Of a stretch of 14,858 nt of DNA, positions 7,754-13,296 are shown piece after piece. Each line of letters begins with the position of its first letter. Position 1 is the first letter of the stretch. The notes below the pieces were generated by a model. The model did not search any database, was not told the origin of the DNA, and saw only the letters and a program-made list of their open reading frames with translations. Source of the stretch: Oscillospiraceae bacterium (GTDB taxonomy: Bacteria; Bacillota; Clostridia; Oscillospirales; Oscillospiraceae); contig CACXCV010000012.1 in NCBI GenBank assembly GCA_902766215.1, positions 1 through 14,858 on the forward strand, given 5' to 3'. The position numbers and the translations under genes were made by a program.

Positions 7754-8212
7754 ATGGAGCGGCTGCCGGTCTATCGCAGCGGGCAGAGCGTGGGCACGCT
7801 GGAGCTGGAACAGGACGGGCTGTACTGGCGCATGAGCGCCGTGTGCCGCGGCGCGCCGCTGGAACGGCTGTGGATTCACACCGCCGGGCGGCGCGTCTGC
7901 CTTGGCCCGCTGGAGCCGGAAAACGGCCTGCTGGTTTGCCGGGGGCGGATTTCCTGCGCCGCATTGGGCCACGAGGCCGTCACCCATGCCGTGGTCGTCC
8001 CCGGCGGCAGCAGCTGGGAAAGACTGGACTCTGCCGCGCTCTTCGGCCGCCTGTTTTCCGATGCGCTGGCCTGCGGCAGCGAGGTCGCTCTCCGCTTTGA
8101 CCCCGAGGGGCCCTTTCCCCTGCCCGGCCAGTTCTGCCTGTGCCGGGTGGCGGCGCTGCAGGGGCGGTGGTATGTGATTGTCTCCCGCCCGGCGGATGAA
8201 AAAAGTCAATAA
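7754..8212 (+). CDS. Unrecognised 152-residue protein, last gene of the glycosidase operon
   Basis: I do not recognise this family. The start ATG follows GGAGGG at 7741-7746 with normal spacing. The codon use is GC-rich like its neighbours, which supports a real gene. The protein is soluble, with no signal peptide or membrane segment. It looks beta-rich, with short alternating hydrophobic strands such as VGTLELEQDGLYWRM near the N-terminus and CLCRVAALQGRWYVIV near the C-terminus. It has seven cysteines (residues 31, 49, 62, 68, 107, 133, 135) but no CxxC pair, so a zinc finger is unlikely. The gap to the GH36 gene is 61 bases with no clear promoter, and the next terminator begins inside its stop codon. 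It therefore probably shares the operon transcript. A carbohydrate-related role is a guess from context only. Confidence 0.7.
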   Translation: MERLPVYRSGQSVGTLELEQDGLYWRMSAVCRGAPLERLWIHTAGRRVCLGPLEPENGLLVCRGRISCAALGHEAVTHAVVVPGGSSWERLDSAALFGRLFSDALACGSEVALRFDPEGPFPLPGQFCLCRVAALQGRWYVIVSRPADEKSQ

Positions 8213-8257
8213 AAGCACGGATTGATCACGATAATCATGATCAATCCGTGCTTTTTT
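8211..8257 (+). terminator. Strong intrinsic terminator of the glycosidase operon
   Basis: Bases 8211-8228 pair perfectly with 8238-8255 (18 pairs including the A/T ends) around a 9-base loop, followed by a six-T run at 8252-8257. The left arm begins inside the TAA stop codon of the 152-residue protein. It separates the sugar operon from clpB. Confidence 0.93.
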
Positions 8258-8339
8258 CCGTTCTTTCTTCTTTTCGGTGCATTCACAGGCAGTTCACATT
8301 AAATTCCACATTTGTTTTCATTTTTCTTTCGGAATGCTA

Positions 8340-8368
8340 TTGACAAAGCAAGGGGAACTGTCTAAAAT
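8340..8368 (+). promoter_or_regulatory. Sigma-A promoter of clpB
   Basis: TTGACA at 8340-8345 (full consensus -35), a 17-base spacer and TAAAAT at 8363-8368 (one mismatch to TATAAT). The upstream 60 bases are AT-rich with T tracts, which may act as an UP-like element. Transcription should start near 8375, inside the CIRCE. Confidence 0.93.
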
Positions 8369-8372
8369 GAGT

Positions 8373-8399
8373 TTAGCACTCAGAGATAGAGAGTGCTAA
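8373..8399. promoter_or_regulatory. CIRCE operator (HrcA binding site)
   Basis: TTAGCACTC at 8373-8381, nine spacer bases, then GAGTGCTAA at 8391-8399: an exact match to the CIRCE consensus. One further complementary pair extends it on each side (8372 and 8400). It begins four bases after the -10 hexamer and covers the expected start site. HrcA binding would thus block transcription until heat or protein-folding stress. No hrcA is in the window. Confidence 0.96.
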
Positions 8400-8444
8400 A
8401 GCAACGAATCTTTCCTTGCGAATCATCGCAGAAAGGAGTTATAT

Positions 8445-11057
8445 ATGAACGCACAGAAGTTTACGCAGAAATCTCTCGAGGCCATCCAGAGCGCGCAGAG
8501 CATTGCGCTGAGCCACCAGAACCAACAGATCGAGCAGGTTCACCTGCTGGCCGCCCTGCTGCAGCAGGAGGGCGGGCTGATTCCGCAGCTGCTGAAGAAA
8601 ATGGGTCTGACGGTTGAAAGTCTGGACGCCGCCGTCAACGCGGAGATTGACAAGCTGCCCGCCGTGACCGGCTCTGGCCGCGAAGCGGATAAGTATTACA
8701 TTGCCCGGGCCGTGGACACGGCGCTCAATGGCGCTGAGACGCTGGCCGGGTCGATGAAGGACGACTTTGTCTCCGTGGAGCACCTGTTCCTGGCGCTGAT
8801 TGACCACGCCGATCCCACGCTGCAGCGTCTGTTCCAGACCTATCAGATCAAAAAGGAGGCCGTGCTGCAAACGCTGATGAACATCCGTGGTAACCAGCGC
8901 GTCACCTCCGACTCCCCCGAGGACACCTATGAGGCGCTGGAGAAATACGGCACCGACCTGGTGCAGCGGGCCCGCGAGCAGAAGATGGACCCGGTCATCG
9001 GCCGCGACGACGAAATCCGCAACGTCATTCGCATCCTCTCCCGCAAGAGCAAGAACAACCCGGTTCTGATCGGTGAGCCGGGCGTTGGCAAAACGGCCAT
9101 TGTCGAGGGCCTGGCACAGCGGATTGTCCGCGGCGATGTGCCCACCAATCTGCAGAACAAAACCGTTTTCTCGCTGGATATGGGTGCGCTGATTGCCGGT
9201 GCGAAATACCGCGGCGAGTTTGAAGAGCGCCTGAAGGCCGTGCTGGCCGAGGTGAAAAAGAGCGACGGGCAGATCATCCTCTTTATCGACGAGCTGCACA
9301 CCATCGTCGGCGCGGGCAAAACCCAGGGCTCGATGGACGCGGGCAACCTGCTCAAGCCCATGCTGGCCCGCGGCGAACTGCACTGCATCGGCGCCACCAC
9401 GCTGGATGAATACCGCCAGTATATCGAAAAAGACGCCGCGCTGGAGCGCCGTTTCCAGCCGGTAATGGTCAACGAGCCGTCGGTGGAGGACACCATTGCC
9501 ATTCTCCGCGGCCTGAAGGAGCGCTATGAGGTGTTCCACGGCGTGAAGATCACCGACCCGGCAATTATCTCCGCCGTGACGCTCTCCGACCGGTATATCA
9601 CCGACCGGTTCCTGCCGGACAAGGCCATCGACCTGATTGACGAGGCCTGCGCCCTGATCCGCACCGAGATGGACTCGATGCCTACCGAGCTGGATCAGAT
9701 CCGCCGTAAAATCATCCAGATGGAGATTGAGGAAACCGCCCTGAAGAAGGACGACGACGAAGCCTCGAAGGCCTATCTGGCGGAGCTACAGAAGGATCTG
9801 GCCGAGCAGCGTGAAAAGTTCAACGCCATGCAGGCCCAGTGGGAAAACGAGAAAAACGCCATTGGCCGCGTGCAGGCCCTGCGCGAAAAGATTGAGTCGC
9901 TGAACGCGGAGATCGAGCGCGCCGAGCAGCAGTATGACCTGGAGAAGGCAGCCGAGCTGAAATACGGCCGCCTGCCCGAGGCCAAGAAGGAACTGGCCGA
10001 GGTTGAGCAGCTGGCTCAGAACGCCATGGAGCACAGCCTGCTGCGCGACAAGGTCACCGAGGAAGAGATCGCCCGCATTATCGAGCGCTGGACCGGCATC
10101 CCCGTGGCGCGCCTGGTGGAGAGCGAGCGCGACAAGCTGCTGCATCTGAGCGACCTGCTGCACCAGCGTGTGGTGGGCCAGGACGAGGCCGTGCGCGTGG
10201 TGTCCGAGGCCATTCTGCGCTCCCGTGCCGGCATTCAGGATCCCAACCGCCCCATCGGCAGCTTTCTGTTCCTGGGTCCCACCGGCGTGGGCAAAACCGA
10301 GCTGGCCAAGGCACTGGCGCAGAACCTGTTTGACGACGAAAAGAATCTGGTGCGCATCGACATGACCGAGTATATGGAGAAGTTCTCCGTCTCGCGTCTG
10401 ATCGGAGCACCTCCCGGATATGTGGGCTATGAAGAGGGCGGCCAGCTGACCGAGGCTGTGCGCCGCAAGCCCTACAGCGTCATTCTGTTTGATGAGGTGG
10501 AAAAGGCGCACCCCGACGTGTTCAACATCCTGCTGCAGGTGCTGGACGACGGGCGGATCACCGATTCGCAAGGCCGCACGGTGGACTTTAAGAACACCAT
10601 TATCATCCTCACCTCCAACCTTGGCTCGCAGTATCTGCTGGACGGCATCGACGCCAACGGCAACATTTCCGACGAGGCCAAGGCCAATGTCCAGCAGCTG
10701 CTGAAGGCCACCTTCCGCCCGGAGTTCCTGAACCGTCTGGACGAGATTGTGTTCTATAAGCCGCTGACCCGCGAGAACATCATCAAGATCGTGGATCTGC
10801 AGCTGAACGAAGTGAACGAGCGGCTGGCTGACAAGCAGATCAGCTGCACGGTCACGCCGGAGGCCAAGCAGTTTATCATCGACAGCGCCTATGACCCGCA
10901 GTATGGCGCCCGCCCGCTGCGCCGGTTCATCCAGCACACCGTGGAGACGCTGATCGCCAAGGAGATCATCGCCGGCGACTATGTCCCGGGCGACCGTCTG
11001 GAGGTCGTCATGGAGAACGGCAGCATGGCGGTGCACCGTCAGAAGGGCAGCGAATAA
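8445..11057 (+). CDS. clpB: ClpB disaggregase (AAA+ chaperone)
   Basis: This 870-residue protein is close to the E. coli ClpB length (857). ClpB is a cytoplasmic hexameric ATPase that pulls polypeptides out of aggregates together with DnaK. Visible order: N-terminal Clp repeat domain (about 1-150), first AAA+ domain with Walker A GEPGVGKT at 210-217 and Walker B ending in D282-E283, coiled-coil M-domain rich in Glu, Lys and Gln (about 410-525), second AAA+ domain with Walker A GPTGVGKT at 611-618 and Walker B D683-E684, and a C-terminal D2-small domain. The M-domain distinguishes ClpB from the shorter-insert ClpC/ClpA types, and no IGF/IGL-type ClpP-binding loop was noticed. GAAAGGAG at 8431-8438 fixes the start. 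It appears monocistronic, with its own promoter, CIRCE and terminator. Confidence 0.97.
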   Translation: MNAQKFTQKSLEAIQSAQSIALSHQNQQIEQVHLLAALLQQEGGLIPQLLKKMGLTVESLDAAVNAEIDKLPAVTGSGREADKYYIARAVDTALNGAETLAGSMKDDFVSVEHLFLALIDHADPTLQRLFQTYQIKKEAVLQTLMNIRGNQRVTSDSPEDTYEALEKYGTDLVQRAREQKMDPVIGRDDEIRNVIRILSRKSKNNPVLIGEPGVGKTAIVEGLAQRIVRGDVPTNLQNKTVFSLDMGALIAGAKYRGEFEERLKAVLAEVKKSDGQIILFIDELHTIVGAGKTQGSMDAGNLLKPMLARGELHCIGATTLDEYRQYIEKDAALERRFQPVMVNEPSVEDTIAILRGLKERYEVFHGVKITDPAIISAVTLSDRYITDRFLPDKAIDLIDEACALIRTEMDSMPTELDQIRRKIIQMEIEETALKKDDDEASKAYLAELQKDLAEQREKFNAMQAQWENEKNAIGRVQALREKIESLNAEIERAEQQYDLEKAAELKYGRLPEAKKELAEVEQLAQNAMEHSLLRDKVTEEEIARIIERWTGIPVARLVESERDKLLHLSDLLHQRVVGQDEAVRVVSEAILRSRAGIQDPNRPIGSFLFLGPTGVGKTELAKALAQNLFDDEKNLVRIDMTEYMEKFSVSRLIGAPPGYVGYEEGGQLTEAVRRKPYSVILFDEVEKAHPDVFNILLQVLDDGRITDSQGRTVDFKNTIIILTSNLGSQYLLDGIDANGNISDEAKANVQQLLKATFRPEFLNRLDEIVFYKPLTRENIIKIVDLQLNEVNERLADKQISCTVTPEAKQFIIDSAYDPQYGARPLRRFIQHTVETLIAKEIIAGDYVPGDRLEVVMENGSMAVHRQKGSE

Positions 11058-11072
11058 GGCCGGAAGCATTCC

Positions 11073-11114
11073 CATGGTGGCCGCGCACGCATGTGCGCGG
11101 CCACTATGTTTTTT
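11073..11114 (+). terminator. Intrinsic terminator of clpB
   Basis: Bases 11073-11088 pair with 11093-11108 (16 pairs, one G-U) around a GCAT loop and are followed by six T at 11109-11114. It starts 16 bases after the clpB stop. No promoter or gene is seen between it and the converging tRNA operon terminator. Confidence 0.93.
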
Positions 11115-11191
11115 GCTGTCTATTTTCTGCTATTCTTTTCAGCTCAGCGGCCGGGGGAGTGCCCTTCGCCGCCACCCCGCCGGACAGCGAC

Positions 11192-11225
11192 AAAAAGCCC
11201 CTCACGCAGCTGCGTGAGGGGCTTT
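11192..11225 (-). terminator. Intrinsic terminator of the tRNA operon (minus strand)
   Basis: Bases 11194-11209 and 11210-11225 form a perfect 32-base palindrome with CAGCTG at its centre. Read on the minus strand the stem is followed by T residues complementary to the A run at 11192-11196. It directly abuts and slightly overlaps the CCA end of the tRNA-Asp gene (11225-11227), so termination would be immediately after the tRNA. Confidence 0.85.
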
Positions 11226-11301
11226 GGCGACCCGGAACGGACTCGAACCGTCGACCTCCAGCGTGACAGGCTGGCGTGCTAACCGACTGCACCACCGGGC
11301 C
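11225..11301 (-). tRNA. tRNA-Asp (anticodon GTC)
   Basis: The minus strand folds as a 77-base cloverleaf. The 7-pair acceptor stem is GGCCCGG with CCGGGTC (one G-U pair). The D-loop region is GCAGTCGGTTAGCAC, the anticodon arm is CCAGC-CTGTCAC-GCTGG with anticodon GTC, and the T-loop is GGTTCGAGTCC. The discriminator is G and CCA is encoded in the genome. It is separated from tRNA-Val by only three bases and is the distal member of a two-tRNA operon. Confidence 0.96.
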
Positions 11302-11304
11302 ATG

Positions 11305-11380
11305 TGGTGGGAACAACAGGGCTCGAACCTGTGACCCCATGCTTGTAAGGCATGTGCTCTCCCAGCTGAGCTATGCTCCC
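11305..11380 (-). tRNA. tRNA-Val (anticodon TAC)
   Basis: A 76-base cloverleaf is seen on the minus strand. The acceptor stem is GGGAGCA with TGTTCCC (one G-U pair). The D-arm is GCTCAGCTGGGAGAGC, the anticodon arm is CATGC-CTTACAA-GCATG with anticodon TAC, and the T-arm contains GGTTCGAGCCC. The discriminator is A and CCA is encoded. It is the first tRNA after the promoter at 11397-11425. Confidence 0.96.
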
Positions 11381-11396
11381 GTCCTCGAACGAGAAT

Positions 11397-11425
11397 ATTA
11401 TACAGGACACATCCATCGTTGTCAA
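11397..11425 (-). promoter_or_regulatory. Full-consensus promoter of the tRNA-Val/tRNA-Asp operon
   Basis: Read on the minus strand: TTGACA (11420-11425), a 17-base spacer, TATAAT (11397-11402). Both hexamers match the sigma-A consensus exactly with optimal spacing. The -10 ends 17 bases before the mature tRNA-Val 5' end, so the leader is short (about 10 bases). Confidence 0.95.
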
Positions 11426-11435
11426 GCACATTTTT

Positions 11436-11468
11436 ACAGCGCCGCCGGGTGTATCCCGGCGGCGCTGT
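11436..11468 (-). other. GC-rich hairpin after the zinc-ribbon gene
   Basis: Bases 11436-11449 and 11455-11468 are perfect complements (14 pairs, 5-base loop). It lies 23 bases after the stop of the minus-strand zinc-ribbon gene and just upstream of the tRNA promoter. On the minus strand it is followed by A residues, not T, so it is not a canonical intrinsic terminator. It may block 3' exonucleases or pause RNA polymerase. Confidence 0.5.
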
Positions 11469-11491
11469 CGTGCGCTGTCTGCCAGACGGGT

Positions 11492-11707
11492 TTATTCGCC
11501 CGGATGGGCGTGGATCACCTTGCGGGCGTTCCACAGGTCGGCGATGCCGCGCTCTGCCTTTTGCAGCTCCTCGTCATCTTTATAGGTCAAAAAAGCGGTG
11601 TGTGCGCCGCAGTTGGTACACTCGGCCCAGACGCACCATCCCTCTTCATATTCCATCACGGCACCGCCGCCGCAATCCGGGCAGGCCTCCAGCTCAATCT
11701 CAATCAT
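11492..11707 (-). CDS. Small double-CxxC zinc-ribbon protein, Lar-like
   Basis: This 71-residue protein has two cysteine pairs, CPDC at 9-12 and CTNC at 30-33, the right number and spacing for one zinc ion. The C-terminal ADLWNAR resembles the AxxAWNRR ending of Lar-type (restriction alleviation) zinc ribbons, which also have CPxCGG near the start. Lar proteins are known mostly from phages and prophages, where they counter type I restriction. Small ribbons of this shape are also common as uncharacterised chromosomal proteins in Clostridia, and no phage gene is nearby. AAGGGAG at 11717-11723 supports the ATG at 11705-11707. A promoter candidate lies between it and ribU. Lar kinship is a resemblance, not a proven function. 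Confidence 0.75.
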   Translation of the reverse strand: MIEIELEACPDCGGGAVMEYEEGWCVWAECTNCGAHTAFLTYKDDEELQKAERGIADLWNARKVIHAHPGE

Positions 11708-11740
11708 GGTTGTTCGCTCCCTTCGTGGTGTGTACCATAT

Positions 11741-11749
11741 AGTATACCA
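11741..11749 (-). promoter_or_regulatory. Promoter candidate for the zinc-ribbon gene
   Basis: Read on the minus strand: TGG followed by TATACT (11741-11746), an extended -10. The -35 position (about 11764-11769, TTCCCT) is poor. The palindrome at 11750-11767 fills the spacer and -35 area. It would give a separate transcript from ribU, about 30 bases ahead of the start codon. Confidence 0.5.
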
Positions 11750-11767
11750 CCCTTTTGGCCAAAAGGG
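11750..11767. repeat. 18-base perfect palindrome, operator candidate
   Basis: CCCTTTTGGCCAAAAGGG is fully self-complementary. It lies between the ribU stop (10 bases away) and the zinc-ribbon start. It could be a weak 3' hairpin of ribU (no T run follows on the minus strand) or, given its overlap with the promoter spacer, a repressor site. Confidence 0.5.
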
Positions 11768-11776
11768 AAGAAAACT

Positions 11777-12493
11777 TTATCCCTCGCGGAAAAAGAGCCG
11801 GCCCAGGCGCTTATACAGCAAAAAGGTCACCAGCGAGGTAATCACGCCTTTGAGGATGTTGAACGGGACCACGGCAAACAGCACCAGCCGGCTCACCGAG
11901 GTGATGGAGGCATTGACCTGCTGGCCCATGGCGACAATGGCGTCCAGGCTGATGCCATACATCACAGCAAAGCGCGGCAGCAGATACACCGCGTTGAACG
12001 CGCTGCCGAACACCGTCATGCACACCGTGCCCAGCGCCATGCCGGCAATGGCATAGCCGCGGGTGCGGTGCGCGTGATAGAGCACCGAGGCCGGCAAAAT
12101 CAGCGTGCAGCCCACAACAAAGTTGGCAAAGTCGCCCACAAAGGCCGTGGTCGTGCCCTTCAGCAGCAGCTTGAGCAGCACCTTGACCAGCTCGCAGACC
12201 ACGCCTGCCACCGGCCCCAGGTAGAACGAGCAGAGCAGCACCGGAATCTCGCTGAAATCCATCTTGTAAAACGACGGAGCAAAGAACAACGGAATTTCAA
12301 ACAGCATCAGCACCGCCGCCACCGCCGCAAACATGGCCACAAAGGCCACCCGCCGCGCCGCCGGCACGCTGCGCCGCCCGCGGCACAGCAGCTTTTGGGC
12401 CAGGGCAGCCAGCACAATCAACCCCGCCGCGATGGACAGGCAGGTCAGCAGAAACAGGCCGTTTTCCTTTGCGCTTTGGATCAATTCGGACAT
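11777..12493 (-). CDS. ribU: ECF-type riboflavin transporter substrate-binding subunit RibU
   Basis: This is a 238-residue hydrophobic membrane protein. RibU is the S component that captures riboflavin and works with the shared EcfA/EcfA'/EcfT module (not in the window). Seen directly: a helix near the N-terminus (about 11-33), then the core with KMDFSEIPVLL (K77 onwards), the hallmark RibU segment in the substrate-binding region, followed by GPVAGVVCELVKVLLKLLLKGTT and three to four more hydrophobic helices. The N-terminal helix before the core makes it longer than the usual RibU of about 200 residues. I chose ATG at 12491-12493 because GAGGTG at 12501-12506 is spaced seven bases from it; an in-frame TTG two codons upstream is too close. 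The FMN riboswitch upstream confirms the function and indicates shut-off when flavin is plentiful. Confidence 0.93.
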   Translation of the reverse strand: MSELIQSAKENGLFLLTCLSIAAGLIVLAALAQKLLCRGRRSVPAARRVAFVAMFAAVAAVLMLFEIPLFFAPSFYKMDFSEIPVLLCSFYLGPVAGVVCELVKVLLKLLLKGTTTAFVGDFANFVVGCTLILPASVLYHAHRTRGYAIAGMALGTVCMTVFGSAFNAVYLLPRFAVMYGISLDAIVAMGQQVNASITSVSRLVLFAVVPFNILKGVITSLVTFLLYKRLGRLFFREG

Positions 12494-12510
12494 GATCAAT
12501 CACCTCATAC

Positions 12511-12539
12511 AAAAAATGCGCCCGGAACCTCCGGGCGCA
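12511..12539 (-). terminator. Riboswitch expression-platform terminator of ribU
   Basis: On the minus strand a 10-pair stem (12530-12539 with 12517-12526, three-base loop) is followed by six T (12511-12516). It lies between the FMN aptamer and the ribU ribosome binding site, so it is the likely transcription-termination platform. I did not find a convincing antiterminator pairing by eye. Confidence 0.88.
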
Positions 12540-12563
12540 CAAATGCACGATAAGCACGATCAC

Positions 12564-12581
12564 GCGGCCCCTGCGGGCCGC
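12564..12581 (-). other. Accessory hairpin between FMN aptamer and terminator
   Basis: GCGGCCC at 12564-12570 and GGGCCGC at 12575-12581 form a 7-pair stem with a 4-base loop directly after the aptamer's closing helix. No T run follows. It may be part of the switching platform (antiterminator side) or a folding spacer. Confidence 0.4.
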
Positions 12582-12582
12582 C

Positions 12583-12697
12583 ATCTTCTCTCATCCAGAC
12601 TGTACTGTCGGTACCGGAATTTCACCGGTTCGGCGCTGCTGCGGGCAGCGTTCGCGGACTATACCGCCGGTGGGGAATTGCACCCCGCCCCGAAGAT
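12583..12697 (-). ncRNA. FMN riboswitch (RFN element)
   Basis: On the minus strand the conserved RFN blocks appear in order: ATCTTCGGGGCGGGGTG, AATTCCCCACCGGCGGT, ATAGTCCGCGA, a variable arm, CCGGTGAAATTCCGGTACCGACAGT, and ATAGTCTGGATGAGAGAAGAT (described here in parts; 12583-12697). The first ATCTTC and last GAAGAT pair as P1. It senses FMN and lies upstream of ribU, matching riboflavin-uptake control by premature termination. Confidence 0.96.
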
Positions 12698-12716
12698 TCG
12701 TTGTTCAATTGGCAAT

Positions 12717-12745
12717 ATGATAGCACTCTTTTTTCATTTTGTAAA
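12717..12745 (-). promoter_or_regulatory. Promoter of the FMN riboswitch-ribU transcript
   Basis: Minus strand: TTTACA (12740-12745), 17-base spacer, TATCAT (12717-12722). Transcription would start about 12 bases before the riboswitch P1 helix. Its -35 abuts the -35 region of the divergent SLOG gene promoter. Confidence 0.85.
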
Positions 12746-12773
12746 GGACATTCCGCGCAATTTGTGTTATGAT
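12745..12773 (+). promoter_or_regulatory. Promoter of the SLOG/DUF1273 gene
   Basis: TATGAT at 12768-12773 preceded by TGT (12765-12767) makes an extended -10. AGGACA at 12745-12750 with a 17-base spacer is a -35 with four of six consensus bases. It is divergent from and touching the ribU promoter. Confidence 0.7.
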
Positions 12774-12810
12774 AGTCTGGAACTGGATCAGGATGGAAGG
12801 AGTTGACCCG

Positions 12811-13296
12811 ATGACCTGTGCCTTTACCGGGCATCGCCCGGAAAAACTGCCCTGGGGCACCCGGGAGAGCGACCCGCGCTGCCAGGCACTGGCGCAGACG
12901 CTGCGCCAGACGGTGGCCGAGCTGGCCGGGCGGGGCTACAGCCGCTTTCTCTGCGGGATGGCCCGGGGCTGCGACCTGCTGTTTTTTGATGCGGTGCGCA
13001 CCGTCCGGGCCGAGCGCACCGATATCCGGCTGATTGCCGTCGTCCCCTGCGCCTCGCAGGCGCGCAGCTGGCCCCCGGCCGACCGCGCCCGCTATCAGGC
13101 AGCCCTGCTGGCCGCCGACGAGGTGCAGCTGCTGGCCGAGCACTATTACCGCGGCTGCATGCAGATGCGCAACCGCCACATGGTCGATCAGGCCGACCTG
13201 CTGCTCTCGGTGTGGGACGGCAGCCCCGGCGGCACCGGCTCCACCGTGGCCTATGCCCGCCGGCAGGGCGTGCCGGTGCGGGCCGTCTGGCGCTAG
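12811..13296 (+). CDS. SLOG-family DUF1273 (YpsA-like) protein
   Basis: This 161-residue soluble protein has a Rossmann-like SLOG fold. Seen directly: FTGHRP at residues 5-10 at the N-terminus, GMARGCD at 49-55, RNRHMVDQAD and the glycine-rich GGTGSTVAYA near the C-terminus, the set of loops expected to bind a nucleotide or sugar-nucleotide ligand. The family includes B. subtilis YpsA, linked to cell-division and stress phenotypes, but the biochemical role is unsettled. AAGGAG at 12797-12802 fixes the ATG at 12811; an upstream in-frame ATG at 12769 lies in the promoter and has no ribosome binding site. Its TAG stop overlaps the stop of the convergent DUF4830 gene. No operon partner is visible. 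Confidence 0.87.
   Translation: MTCAFTGHRPEKLPWGTRESDPRCQALAQTLRQTVAELAGRGYSRFLCGMARGCDLLFFDAVRTVRAERTDIRLIAVVPCASQARSWPPADRARYQAALLAADEVQLLAEHYYRGCMQMRNRHMVDQADLLLSVWDGSPGGTGSTVAYARRQGVPVRAVWR

Noticed and set aside
8236..8245. CATGATCAAT shared by the operon terminator and the ribU start region (12491-12500)
   Set aside because: In one case it is the terminator loop and arm, in the other the start codon area; ten matching AT-rich bases are likely chance.
8439..11075. Long minus-strand frames (366 and 429 codons) over clpB
   Set aside because: In-register shadows of clpB, which has all Walker motifs on the plus strand.
11276..12553. 425-codon plus-strand frame across the tRNAs, zinc-ribbon gene and ribU
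   Set aside because: It would read through two clear tRNA genes, the ribU terminator and three minus-strand features, and its translation is rich in His, Arg and Gln without any domain.
12769..12810. Earlier ATG for the SLOG gene
   Set aside because: This ATG lies inside the -10 box itself, so it would not be transcribed; AAGGAG at 12797-12802 points to 12811, where the conserved FTGHRP begins five residues in.
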